From positions 862,751-926,750 of the forward strand of contig JABACO010000009.1 of assembly GCA_013339895.1 (NCBI GenBank): a DNA stretch of 64,000 bases. Direction: 5' to 3'. Positions 23,401 to 54,100 of the stretch are shown here, in pieces; positions within the stretch are counted from its first letter, which is position 1; each line of letters begins with the position of its first letter. The notes below the pieces were generated by a model that ran no database searches, had not been told where the DNA came from, and was given only the letters and a program-made list of their open reading frames with translations. Origin of the DNA: Ephydatia muelleri. Lineage: Eukaryota; Porifera; Demospongiae; Spongillida; Spongillidae. The position numbers and the translations under genes were made by a program.

Positions 23401-26080
23401 GGGACAGTAGCATATGAATGGGGACAGTAGCATATGAGTGGGGACAGTAGCATATGAGTGGAGACAGTAGCATATGAGTGGAGACAGTAGCATATGAGTG
23501 GGGACAGTAGCATATGAGTGGGGACAGTAGCATATGAGTGGGGACAGTAGCATATGAGTGGAGACAGTAGCATAGGAGTGGGGACAGTAGCATATGAGTG
23601 GGGACAGTAGCATAGGAGTGGGGACAGTAGTATATGAGTGGGGACAGTAGCATATTCATGAAGTAGGGACAGTAGCTTATGGAGTAATAATGAAATGTGT
23701 GTGTGTGTTGACCAGTGTTTAATAATCTGTGTTGCAGGGCTGTCCAGTTCTCCCCTAATGTCTGGAGGAATAAGTTGAACATTCCTATCAAAGAAGATGG
23801 AAAGATGAAAGAGTGAGAATTGTTTTGTACACACACACACACATACACACACATATACACACATAAATAAACACATACACATACATACATACACACATAC
23901 ATACATGCACACATACACACGTGCACACATACACACATACACACACATACACACATACACACATACACACATACACACATACACACATACACACACATAT
24001 ACACACACATACACACATACACACATACACACACATACACACATATACACACATACACACATAAACACATACACACACATACACCTGATGTATGCTCTGG
24101 ATTAGATAGATGGTCATATTCAGTTTGGTGATTCCATTTAAATGGGCTGTGTTGTTTGGCTTTCTCTTGTTTCATCACTTTTAGCATGAGGTGGTAGTTC
24201 ATATTTAATGTGCTAAGCAGCCACCCCCAGATTGCATGGTTTAGCAGTTCCAACCATCCTTAGATCACACTGCACTCTCACAATACTCCCACCTCCTACC
24301 TCCTCACACCTTCCTACACACATTCTCACCTCATCACAACATCCCTTGGCACAGTCCTCTCCTCATACACCCTCACCTTCCCTAGAGGTCTTCATCTGCT
24401 CACACCCTACCTCCCCACTCTCTCTTTCTCCAGTGGTCTCCAGCTCCTCACACACTCTCACATCCTCCAATGATCTCCACCTGCTCACACCCTCACCTCC
24501 CACACTCTCACATCCTCCAGTGGTCTCCACCTCCTCTACACCTCACCTCCCACACTCACCTCCTCCAGTGATCTCCACCTCCTCACACACCCTCACCTCC
24601 TGCACTCTCACCTCCAGTGATCTCCACCTGCTCACACCCTCACCTCCTGCACTCTCACCTCCAGTGATCTCCACCTGCTCACACCCCTCACCTCCTGCAC
24701 TCTCACCTCCAGTGATCTCCACCTGCTCACACACCTTCACCTCCCACACTCTCACCTCCACCAGTGATCTCCACCTGCTCACACCCTCACCTCCCACACT
24801 CTCACCTTCTCCAGTGATCTCCACCTACTCACACCCTCACCTCCCCACTCTCTCTTTCTCCAGTGGTCTCCACTTCCTCACACACTCTCACCTCCTCCAA
24901 TGATCTCCACCTGCTCACACACCTTCACCTCCCACACTCTCACCTCCACCAGTGGTCTCCACCTGCTCACACCCTCACCTCCCACACTCACCTTCTCCAG
25001 TGATCTCCACCTACTCACACCCTCACCTCCCACTCTCCCTCCTCCAGTGGTCTCCACCTCCTCACACCCTCCCTCCCACACTCTCACCTCCTCCAGTGAT
25101 CTCCACCTGCTCACACCCTCACCTCCCACACTCTCACCTCCTCCAGTGGTCTCCACCTGCTCACACACCCTCACCTCCCACACTCTCACCTCCTCCAGTG
25201 GTCTCCACCTCCTCACCACCCTCACCTCCCACACTCTCACCTCCTCCAGTGATCTCCACCTGCTCACACCCTCACCTCCCACACTCTCATCTCCTCCAGT
25301 GGTCTCCACCTCCTCACACACCAGGAGGTCACAATCAAAAGACTTGCAGAAGTCTTTCCTGACCACTTCTCTTCTCTGGCTGCTGACCCAGCTGTGGCCC
25401 AGAGACTGGAGATTGAGGCGCACTACGCTGAGATGGTAAACAGACAGAGTGCAGATGTGGAGGACTACAGGAGAGGGGAGGCAGTCAGGATACCCAGTGA
25501 CCTCATCTACGACAAGTGAGTCCCCAGTCCATACTTACGAGAGTGAAATTGATGGGTCCGTTTGAATGCAGTTTGAAGCACATATCAGCGGAATGTAGGG
25601 AGAAGCTGGCCAGGCACAGACCTTCTACTGTGAGTTGGACTAGCGATGAGGTTACATTGAAGATGCTCTTGATAAATGATCAGTGCTAGTCTTCTGAAGG
25701 TTATGTTTGTGATGCTATGAGAAGTGTGTTGTGTTCTGGGAGGGAGGGGAGAGGAGTATATGTGGAACCATTTTGTATGTCCCCAAGACCTGCAGCTGTG
25801 TGAAAAAGTGCATTCTTGACCTAATTTAAAATAGGCTCTAGCATTTAAAGTTGTTATGTGTTTGTATCCACACACTCCACACACATACATACAACACACA
25901 CATACATACAACACACATAACACACTAAACACATGCCTATACACACACACTAAACACTCACCCACACACACACAGCTCGGAGCTGCTAGCAGGCTGGATG
26001 GTGTCACTCCAGCTGCCCTTCTTCACCTTCTTCGTCACATACAGCAGAGAGCAGATTACGATAGCCATGTTTCCACCTAG
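18316..26080 (+). CDS. MTO1: MTO1 homologue, C-terminal two thirds
   Basis: MTO1 (bacterial GidA/MnmG) is the FAD-dependent subunit of the mitochondrial enzyme that makes 5-taurinomethyl- or carboxymethylaminomethyluridine at the tRNA wobble position. Ten exons are supported: 18316-18389 (YCPSLESKV), 19242-19358 (TSDLIYPNG), 19616-19746 ([18 protein letters not shown], the FAD-binding C-terminal motif), 20528-20670 ([20 protein letters not shown]), 21015-21076 ([10 protein letters not shown]), 21410-21497, 23738-23812, 25325-25515, 25572-25629 ([12 protein letters not shown]) and 25976-26080 ([13 protein letters not shown], stop TAG). All joins are in phase except one: a short exon between 23812 and 25325 is required and was not found. 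The N-terminal FAD domain exons are absent from the window; a gypsy element and the gap lie where they should be. Three acceptors follow CA tracts. The last exon is duplicated at 1807-1911. Confidence 0.93.
18411..19200. repeat. 18-bp minisatellite in an MTO1 intron
   Basis: Same unit and orientation as 1-1117 (gtagcaccagtgtagtgt). Long open frames on both strands across it are spurious. Confidence 0.95.
19352..19540. repeat. 27-bp repeat that multiplies an MTO1 splice donor
   Basis: The exon end cagccag|gtaggg at 19358 is repeated about six more times in the following intron as units of cagccaggtagggaggggg plus agga-type spacers. Each later donor, if used, would run into a stop (gagtga) within the unit. 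Confidence 0.88.
19970..20325. repeat. 26-bp minisatellite in an MTO1 intron
   Basis: About 13 copies of tgtgtgggtcagtactgtac plus cctggc. Since 26 is not a multiple of three, the same peptide appears in all three frames. Not coding. Confidence 0.93.
20426..20527. repeat. CA microsatellite forming an MTO1 splice acceptor
   Basis: A CA tract runs directly to the AG at 20526-20527, after which the exon [11 protein letters not shown] begins. There is no conventional polypyrimidine tract. Confidence 0.85.
20671..20985. repeat. GT/GA-rich minisatellite in an MTO1 intron
   Basis: Repeats of gtgtggtgtgggaggga and gtgtgggaggga. Intronic. Confidence 0.9.
21498..23665. repeat. 20-bp minisatellite, about 108 copies, in an MTO1 intron
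   Basis: Units of catatgagtggggacagtag with variants (gaatg, gagac, gtgag, ggtac, cataggagtg). Blocks of variants recur in the same order several times, pointing to higher-order duplication of about 420 bases. All three minus-strand frames stay open for 700-870 codons because the 20-base unit has no minus-strand stop in any frame; these are not proteins. Confidence 0.96.
23826..24085. repeat. CA/CATA microsatellite
   Basis: cacacatacacacatac-type sequence in the MTO1 intron after the exon at 23738-23812. The missing short MTO1 exon would have to lie between here and 25324. Confidence 0.9.
24255..25315. repeat. CT-rich minisatellite with reiterated splice-acceptor-like motif
   Basis: Imperfect units of about 50 bases containing ctcctccagtgatctccacc and ctgctcacaccctcacctcc. 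Each unit contains a pyrimidine stretch and CAG, resembling a 3' splice site. The true acceptor of the next MTO1 exon (caccag|gaggtc at 25324) follows the last unit. Confidence 0.88.
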
Positions 26081-26775
26081 ACCCACTGGCCATTGCCTAC
26101 ACAGAGTCACTGTTTATTCACACTTCAAAACTGAACTAATATCTAGCCAAACAAAAGAACAAAGTTGTTATCAGAATTCCATTAAGATGTTAGCTGGTTC
26201 AGTACAATGGGGTTTGGCTGAGGTGGGTATTCATATTCCCGTGATCTGGCCAGCATTGAGAGTTGGAAGCTTTATTTTATTTTTTAAAGAAGGCGTTATC
26301 TAATTATTAAAGCACTCTTAGTAAGGGGTACCCAGACCCAAGAGTGCACAAATGGATTGTGTGCCGCTTTGCACTCTGCAGAGAGCAATTCCAGCTGTTG
26401 ACTGTGATATTAACCCCTTATGTTGTCCATACCACTGTACGCGCACCTGACATAATTCATCTGGTACTGGTATTTATATCTAAAGTCTGGTCCCCTAACT
26501 TCATTTAAAGAAATCCAGTTTAGGATCCTATATCAATAGTGGTAATTAAATAAAAATAAAAATAAAGTTACAAATATATTTTAAGCTGAACACATCAATT
26601 CACAGCTGAGCTGCTTGGTAATTGAGAACAAAAAAGATTTGTTCATAGTTTAGTCTTCATGAGATTTTAAAGGGTTGGTGAAAAATGCAAGGAGGAAGGA
26701 TATATTTGCAGAGGTAGCCTGCAATGTTGTGTTCTTCTTAGTGGCCATTGGCTTCAGTTACTTGGTGAACGTAAC
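25688..26775. repeat. Segmental duplication of the MTO1 3' end (copy 2, at the gene)
   Basis: Contains the last MTO1 exon and 3' flank, matching 1118-2520. The similarity fades near 26780. The 3' flank holds no other gene. Confidence 0.85.
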
Positions 26776-27299
26776 AATAATTTGATTTTGAAAACTGATT
26801 CTGAAATCATACACGGTTGTTCCGACACAGTTGTAATGTCAAAATACTGTGTGGTTCCAAACACGGTAAACTCGCTTTTTCCAACTTGACTGAGGAAGTG
26901 TTTTAAAATAAGCAGAATTCATGGATGTCTTTATCGCTGCAATACCCCTGCACACATAATAAAAACAGCAGTCTCCAAACGTAAGGAATGGAGTGGAGAG
27001 AAAAGTCGTGGATTTGTCAACTTCTTTCATTCGATCACAATAAACCAGAATGCTTCAGCGTCTTGCAGTTACATGTTGGGAACGCAGGATCTCAAGGTCT
27101 CGTGCTCAAAACTTGTAATGCTGCCATTAACATAATGTCGAGAAATAAATTAGAATCGATCACGTAGAAATAATTCATTACAATTTCAAAATAAGAATAA
27201 GATACTATAAAATAGGTCAGTTTCATTGCTGACATGATGATGCACATGCAAGCAACTGGACACACTGTACTAAATCACTAAACGCCATTTGTTTTTGAA
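26776..27299. other. Intergenic, no gene seen
   Basis: AT-rich sequence between convergent MTO1 (+) and the small secreted-protein gene (-). Only short open frames without recognisable features. Confidence 0.5.
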
Positions 27300-27790
27300 T
27301 CAGAGTTCCTTGTGTACGGGGGCTGGTACCGCCACACATGGCGAACTGACATCCTGAAGAGTTTCCCTCTTCATCTCAAATCCTGGGCAGAGGGCACTTG
27401 AGATGGTGTCCAATGCACAAGCATTGCTTAGCTCTGTCGACCAGCCAGCAATACGTACATATAGTGAATTTCACCGTATAAACATACGTTTCGACGCCAC
27501 ATACCTTCTAACTGATTAACAAAGTCGTTGTACACAGCCCGTCTGTCGTCTACATGCTTCTGGCACGCAGCCAGCGCTCCTGTGTAGCGGCACATGTATC
27601 CTTGTGACTCTCCAGCCGCGTTTTTGCACACGCAGGGAACTCCGAAGTGTATGTTACTGCCGGTGCCTGATCTCTGGTCGAACCACGTACACTGGGACCC
27701 ATCTTTGGTACTGAATGACCCTGATAGCGGGCTGACGGCCTGAGTCAAAGCGAGGAGAGAACAGAACACAAGCAGTCGTGCAATCGTCAT
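27300..27790 (-). CDS. Small secreted cysteine-rich protein
   Basis: Two exons on the minus strand, 27790-27505 and 27433-27300, joined in phase 1 across a 71-base intron (donor gtatgt, acceptor gtcgacag), give 139 residues. The first 18 (MTIARLLVFCSLLALTQA) form a clear signal peptide. The mature part has nine cysteines, including PCVCKNAAG and GYMCRYTG in exon 1 and three in exon 2, so it is probably an extracellular disulphide-bonded protein. No family was recognised. It is divergent from ULK4 with 82 bases between the two start codons, suggesting a shared promoter. If the donor is ignored, an alternative readthrough form ends at 27428. Confidence 0.75.
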
Positions 27791-27872
27791 TCTCTCGAAT
27801 TAGCACACGCCCCGAATTGGAAATTAAATTGGGCGCGGGTTTAGGTTCGATATAGCGCACATCACTGTTACT
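27791..27872. promoter_or_regulatory. Probable bidirectional promoter
   Basis: Only 82 bases separate the start codons of the secreted-protein gene (-) and ULK4 (+). The interval has no TATA box of note. The short distance implies overlapping 5' untranslated regions or one shared initiation region. This is inference from spacing. Confidence 0.5.
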
Positions 27873-30005
27873 ATGGAAAACTACATATTGTATGGGGAGC
27901 ATTTCAGTGACCAGGACGGGACTATTGTTTATAAGGGAAGACGGCGAGGGACCGTAAGCTACGTAAATATCCGTAAACACCCTAAGGAGAGGAAGGACGT
28001 CGTATCGAAAGAGGTTCGTACACGGTGGGCGTGCCTTCTTCCTTCATAGCGAGGTTGAACTTATAGCATCTCGACCTCACTTGCAGGTGTCGTTATTACA
28101 GAACCTGGATCATAGCAACGTAGTGAAGTTTTTGGAATGGTACGAGACTTCAAACCACCTCTGGGTCATCACCGAACTAGTCCAGGCTAGCACGTTAGCT
28201 GAGATCCTGGACCAAGATGGCTTCATTCCTCTAGGAGAATTGCCCGCCTTCCTGGTGGATATTGCAGCTGGCCTAAACTTCGTGCATGCTACAGGGCTAA
28301 TCTATTGTAACCTGCGACCCACCAATGTAGGCTGTGCTATTAATGTATACGTGAAGATGAGACTGTCCTTTTGTCCATTTTGTATTTTGCAGATTCTTTT
28401 GGATAGCTGCCAGTGCCTTAAGCTTGGCGACTTCAGCCTAGCCTGTACAGCTGAAGGGGAGACTGGTGTGGAGGTGTCGGCCATCTTTGAGGCCACGCGC
28501 AGGACCCTTGTGGGGCTGAAGAAGGCAGCCAGAGATGGCATGCCAGTTAGGCACGTAGCCACACCCAATGTTCCCTCGTTGTTCTACACTGCACCGGAAG
28601 TGCTGGCGGGTGGGGCGCAGTTCACTTTCTCTTCCGACCTCTGGTCACTGGGGTGTGTGCTGTTTGAGATGTGCACAGGTCAGTGTGTGTCTGTGTGCAT
28701 GTGTGTGTGCATGTGTCTGTGTGTGTGTCTGTGTGTATGTGTGTGTGCATGTGTGTGCGTGCATGTGTGTATGTATGCGTGTGTCTGTGTGTATCTGTGT
28801 GTGTGCGTGCATGTGTGTGTGTGTATGTGTGTCTATGTGTGTGTGTGTTTGTGTCTACAGGTGAGTGTGTGTGCGAGTGCATGTTGCGTGGTTATGTGTT
28901 TACAGGTCACACATGGTTGTATCGGTGTTTGTGTATGTGTTGTATGTGGGAGAGGCATGTGTTGTAATGATGTGTGCATGTGGGAGGCATGTGTTGTAAT
29001 GATGTGTGCATGTGGGAGGCATGTGTTGTAATGATGTGTGCGTGTGGGGGGCATGTGTTGTAATGATGTGTGCATGTGGGAGGCATGTGTTGTAATGATG
29101 TGTGCATGTGGGGGGCATGTGTTGTAATGATGTGTGCGTGTGGGGGGCATGTGTTGTAATGATGTGTGCATGTGGGGGGCATGTGTTGTAATGATGTGTG
29201 CATGTGGGGGGCATGTGTTGTAATGATGTGTGCATGTGGGGGGCATGTGTTGTAATGATGTGTGCATGTGGGGGGCATGTGTTGTAATGATGTGTGCATG
29301 TGGGGGGCATGTGTTGTAATGATGTGTGCATGTGGGGGGCATGTGTTGTAATGATGTGTGCATGTGGGGGGCATGTGTTGTAATGATGTGTGCATGTGGG
29401 GGGCATGTGTTGTAATGATGTGTGTATGTGGGGGGCATGTGTTGTAATGATGTGTGCATGTGGGAGGCATGTGTTGTAATGATGTGTGCGTGCACATGAT
29501 GTGATGTTCTACACAAGGTGGACAACTCATAAGTGTTTCCATGGCGACAAATGCACTGACCATTTGTCCCATCCCTCAAAGGGTTTGCACCTTTTGAAGC
29601 AGGAAGTGTGGAGGAGGCGTTACATAAGGTCTGCTACGAGCCACCTCCCTCTCTGCGGAGTGAAATAGTGACCAGGAATGGAGGAGGTGAGTGAGCTTGT
29701 GATGGGGAGGTGAGGGAGTTTGTGATGTTGGGTGTGTGGTTATGGGAGTGTGGTGAGCTTTCTGTGTCCTTTTGTTATGTGTAGGTAACCTTGGCAACCT
29801 TGAGGGAGTGAGTGAGGTTGTCTACCTGGTGTCTCACCTCTTACAGAAAGAGCCGGACCAAAGGTGAGTATAGAGCCAGCAGGGGGGGGGGGGGGGGGGG
29901 GGGGGGGGGTATTGTGGAGACTATCATCGGTGCTCTTTGGCTACCAGGCTTAGCTGGGAGCACTTCTGGGAGCTACCGCTGCTGAGGGGATCAAACCTAT
30001 GCTGA
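27873..30005 (+). CDS. ULK4: ULK4-like pseudokinase, kinase domain only
   Basis: Six exons, 27873-28013, 28087-28326, 28393-28678, 29582-29686, 29785-29863 and 29948-30005, join in phase to give 302 residues. The start MENYILYGE and the block [14 protein letters not shown] match the N-terminus and kinase N-lobe of animal ULK4. The catalytic-loop HRD is replaced (YCNLRPTN), DFG reads GDFSLA, and the ATP-binding lysine region is degenerate, as expected for the ULK4 pseudokinase; the APE and DLWSLGC motifs remain. The last exon ([11 protein letters not shown]) ends the kinase fold, then a TGA stops the frame. Animal ULK4 normally continues for roughly 900 residues of helical repeats, which are absent here, and the next gene starts 526 bases later. 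It could be a natural short form or a truncated gene. Confidence 0.88.
28679..29490. repeat. GT tract and 32-bp minisatellite in a ULK4 intron
   Basis: The donor at 28679 opens directly into gtcagtgtgtgtctgtg-type repeats (to about 28860), followed by about 16 copies of a 32-base unit (aatgatgtgtgcatgtgg plus ggggcatgtgttgt). Minus-strand open frames here are artefacts. Confidence 0.92.
29882..29909. repeat. Run of 28 G
   Basis: Uninterrupted poly-G in ULK4 intron 5, 18 bases after the splice donor and 38 before the next exon. Confidence 0.97.
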
Positions 30006-30530
30006 TGGTGTGAGTGTCCTCTGATGGTGCTGTGGTGAGGGTGCTCTAATGGTGGTGATGGTGCTATGGCAACGCTGTGTGGTGGTGCTGCTGGTGTGGT
30101 GCTGCTGCTGTGGTGTGGTGCTGCTGTGGTGTGGTGCTGCTGTGGTGGTGCTGCTGGTGTGGTGGTGCCTGCTTTATAGCACACCTATGCAGAATGTTTG
30201 GTTTGTGTATCTTGCCCAGAGAGCTGAACTGATGTGCACCACTGATGCTCCATCTAGTTGTAGCTCTTGTATGTATGTGTGAGTTGAATTATATTGTTCT
30301 TGACTGCAGATGATTGTGGCAGTTGATTTAGCAAGGTCTCCCACAAACAAGGTGTAAATGATCTACTTAATACTACGGAGAACAAATAATAGTACATCAC
30401 TGATGGACAACAACACGATAGGGTAGTTAAGCTCAGCGGCATAGCGACCAAACGAGCGCCACCAAATTTTTTTTTCGGAAAAGGCAGGGCGCCATTTGAT
30501 TATTAATGACGTCATCTATATTGATGCAAG
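30006..30530. other. ULK4-PARP6/8 intergenic region
   Basis: Contains a degenerate ggtgctgctg/ggtgtggtgctg repeat (30050-30170) and no exon. The last part is the likely promoter and 5' untranslated region of the PARP gene; no core element is evident. Confidence 0.5.
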
Positions 30531-36798
<6,268 letters not shown>

Positions 36799-37145
36799 TA
36801 CCCGGCTTGATGTGTATAAAGCTGAGATTGATCACGCCATTGGTGCAAATAGGGTGAAATAATGACGTCTTTGTTGTATGTGTGGTCTGTTTATTTTTTT
36901 AAATGTGTGTATTTATAAGTGTGCATGTAGTCTATGTAAGTATTTTGTTCCCACATATGAAACTGAATGTACCAGATGTACGAGTATGAAACTGAATGTA
37001 TCATATGCATACACACACAGTTCAGGAGATCAGGGTTTGAACTGTGTGTAATGATAAGGTGTGTGTTTCTTTCACGGGAAGAGAAATGACAAGGCTTCTA
37101 TGGATTAAGATGATAGCCAATCAGCCAACCAGCACGGCCTTGGAA
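36799..37145. other. Convergent intergenic region
   Basis: Short interval between the stop codons of PARP6/8 (+) and the HECT gene (-). An AATAAA lies inside the last PARP codons (36788-36793). No further gene. Confidence 0.6.
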
Positions 37146-50572
<13,427 letters not shown>

Positions 50573-50590
50573 GTCAGGGTTTCATCAAGT

Positions 50591-50628
<38 letters not shown>
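50591..50628. repeat. Run of 38 G
   Basis: Uninterrupted poly-G lying 18 bases upstream of the tentative HECT-gene start codon (minus strand), so it would read as poly-C in the 5' untranslated region or promoter. Confidence 0.96.
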
Positions 50629-50629
<1 letters not shown>

Positions 50630-50639
50630 GGGAGGGGAG

Positions 50640-51194
50640 GCCCCTTGCCATATGTTGCCCTCCCTTGGCAATTTGGAGTAATCTGTATAAATGCATCTTA
50701 AAGTACATACAAGTGATGGACACAACTCATTACAGCAATCCTCCTACATGTACCTATTCTATTCCATATCTCTAGTATTGCATCAAGGTCACTATCTGAT
50801 GATATATCTGGAGACAGTTGTTATTTTCATTAAATAAACTTGAATCACTAAGGCAGTTTCTTAGGGAGTTTGAATCAACTTCATCTGAGAAAAGCTTCTT
50901 TCTACAGACGCAGTTGAAACTGGAATAGATAAACAAATGGTGGCAAGTGTACTTAAATTTGGAAACATGGCTTTTAACCGATTATACGCAGAAGATTTGC
51001 GTACGCAGCCCCTGGCCGTGTATAGCACAACATTGCCACTGGTTAATGTGTATAAACGGCCGTAAACGAGTGATTGTTACCAACAGGGTCTGTGCAAAAG
51101 TTAAATAGCTATATCTTATAGTCTTCATGTAAGGGAGGGATGCAGCGCGTGATAAGGTCTTCGAACCTGACACTACACACTCAGCACACATACA
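50640..51194. other. Intergenic, no gene seen
   Basis: Upstream flank of the HECT gene up to the hAT insertion. No recognisable feature. Confidence 0.5.
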
Positions 51195-54100
51195 CAGCTG
51201 TCCAGTGGCGTAGCAAGGGGGGGGCAAGGGGGGCGGTCGCCCCGGGCGCCGAGTTGAGAGGGGCGCTAAAATCGTGGGGAAAAAATTTTTTTAATAGGTC
51301 AAACAAAAATTTTAAAAGTAGGTCTAAGGTCAGGCTCAGCATAATTTCTTTGATAATCGTACGGTACCGGTTGTCACTCAAGGAAAAATTATATAGCGAT
51401 CATAGGACGACTATCGTTTGGATCGGTGTCTCTTGGCCTGAAATAGTTCGAAGAGGCAGGTAAACAGAAAATAAGTTAATAGAGGAGTTGCATTGACGTC
51501 ACGCGCGCCTTGCATTGTTTAGTTACATCATATGTATGCTGCTATTTATGTATATGGCACGCTATAAATATGTACCACGTGAGCGAATGCTGCCGCCTTC
51601 TATTGTTCCCGTCCGGTTATTGTTTATCTCGTACCCACGCAGCGCATATTTATAGTAACATACTTAGTGATGTAAGACGCGCGCGACGTCACATGCAACT
51701 CCTCTATTAACCCGCTAGTCTCGCTTAAAAAACTTTGTTGTCCATGCCCTTAGACTATGATAATAAAAATGAGTTTTAAAAATAAACCTTCAGGTTCGTA
51801 CTACAGAAAGCGCTCGGCTCAGCGTGAAGTTGATCGCCAAAAGGAATGCGGTTCTTTGCTTAAATTCTTAAAAGTTGACCAGCCGGAGCAGCCAAATCAG
51901 TTGGACAATGAATACGAGCAGAGTGAAATGGAGAAAGTAGATAGTTCTCAAGTATTTGACGAAGAAACATCTGATATCGACAAAACTGATGACACGATAC
52001 AAGTAAATTCCAAGCATGAAGAAAATATTTTTGAAAAAGAAAATCGTTCTGGAGACTTTGCATATGAGTCTTCTGCAGAAGTGTCAGAACCAGAATCCGA
52101 TAAGTTTCCTACGTATATCAAAGACATTGGTCTTTGGCTGCGGCCAATTAAAGACTCCCTGCGATTGCAACTCGTTGAGCAGGGTGTCGGTGAACTGCAA
52201 AACAAAGCAGGCCCATTTGTGGAAGATGTTGATGAACGTGGAACTTCCAGATCTCTGACAAGTCAGTGGTTCATAAAAACTTTGGCAAATGGTAAAGAAC
52301 TTCCTAGAGACTGGCTAATTTATTCTCCTGTCAAAGGAGCTGCCTTTTGCTTTTGCTGCATTTTATTTCCTCACACGCAATCAGGTCAAGGAGGTACAGT
52401 TAGTTCATTCGCAAGTCAGCATGGGTTTTCTAAATGGAGAAAGTTGAATCCAAGAATTCTTGATCATGAAAAGAGTCCATATCATAGGCAGTGTTATTTA
52501 AGCTGGAAGGAACTTGAGGCTGGATTGCACGCAGGAGCATTGATTGACCACTCGTTGGAACAAGCTATCCAACAAGAACGAATGAAGTGGCGTGAAATTT
52601 TAAAGAGAGTGTTAGATGTCATTCTGTTTGTCGCTAAACAGAACATAGCACTTCGGGGCCATAGAGAAGATGACGAGTCGCATAACAGAGGAAACTTCTA
52701 TGAACTGATTATTCTTCTTGAAAAATACGATGCAGTTTTGAGGGAGCATCTCACAACCGTAACTCTAACTGCAAGAAGTACATCGTATTTATCACCAACA
52801 ATCCAGAATGAAGTGATAAATCTTCTTGGCAGAACAGTGCATGAAAAAATCGTTGAAGACATAAAGAAAGCAAAATATTTTACAATAATTGCCGATAGCA
52901 CACCAGATGCAGCTCACGTGGATCAAATGTCGATTATCGTTTGGTATGTTGTCCTGCAGCAGAACAATGTTGAAGTAAGAGAATCATTCTTTGGTTTTTT
53001 TGCAATGAAAGGTAAAACTGCTGCAATTTTTACAAATCAATTGCTAGAGTGTTTTGAACAAGATAACATATCCATTCAAGATTGTCGCGGACTGGGGTTT
53101 GACAATGCAGCAACAATGTCAGGCATCCATACAGGTGTTCAGACAAGAATTCGGGAACTAAATCCACTGGCAGTCTTTGTACCATGCTGCAATCATAGCT
53201 TGAACTTAGTAGGGGTTCATGCGGCTGAAGTGAATCCTGAAGTTATAACGTTTTTCGGCACTCTGGACAGACTGTTTGCCTTTTTCTCTCAGTCCACTGG
53301 CCGATGGGATGTCATGAAAAGACATCTTCAAATCTCCTTAAAAAGGCATGCAGATACAAGGTGGAGCAGTAAGGCAGAAGCCGTTAAGCCTGTCTTTAAG
53401 CAGTACAACGAACTTATTGATTGCCTAGAAGAACTAAGAAATAATGGCGATACAAGGGATACACGTTCTGATGCAGGTGGATTATTGGATAATGTTATGT
53501 CCTTCAAATTCTTGGTTTTCCTTAATCTGTGGGGCAAGGTCTTACCAGAAATTGATAGAGTACAAGCAGTTCTCCAGACAAAGCACCTTACCTTAAAGGA
53601 GGCTGCGGCGGTGGCTTTAGAGTCCCTAAGGATAATGCTGGTTGAAGACCGAGATCAGCTTGCAAAAGGAGCGGTTGAACAAGCCGCAGCACATTGTGAA
53701 GAAAATGGAATCACTATTCAAGAGCGCATTAGACGAAGAAAGAAAATGCATGATGAACTTGGAAATGATGATCAGTTGTCAACAAAACAAGAATATGATA
53801 GGAAGGTGAAAGAAGTAATTGATGCTCTTCTTCAAGAAATTACCAATCGATTCAGCAAAGTACATGAATTGGACGAAGATTTTGGATTTGTGTGCGACGT
53901 CAAATCACTTCTTCAACCTTCTGATAATGAGACGAGTTCAATAAAGGCTAAGTGGATGAGCAGGTGCAAGGATTTGAGCAAAAAATATCCAGGACATTTG
54001 GACGACATTGAATTGCTGGAGGAGCTCTTGGCACTAGGAAGATTGATGCGGTCAAACACCTCCACGAAGCAAGGTGACGTTAGAAATTTTTCAGCTCTTG

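Noticed and set aside
24086..24120. Candidate for the missing MTO1 exon (YALD sequence)
   Set aside because: A stop follows at once and no donor in the required phase is present.
21433..24253. Three overlapping minus-strand open frames of 726-867 codons
   Set aside because: They are all the 20-bp minisatellite read in three frames, with the same peptide in each; the region is an MTO1 intron between two well-supported exons.
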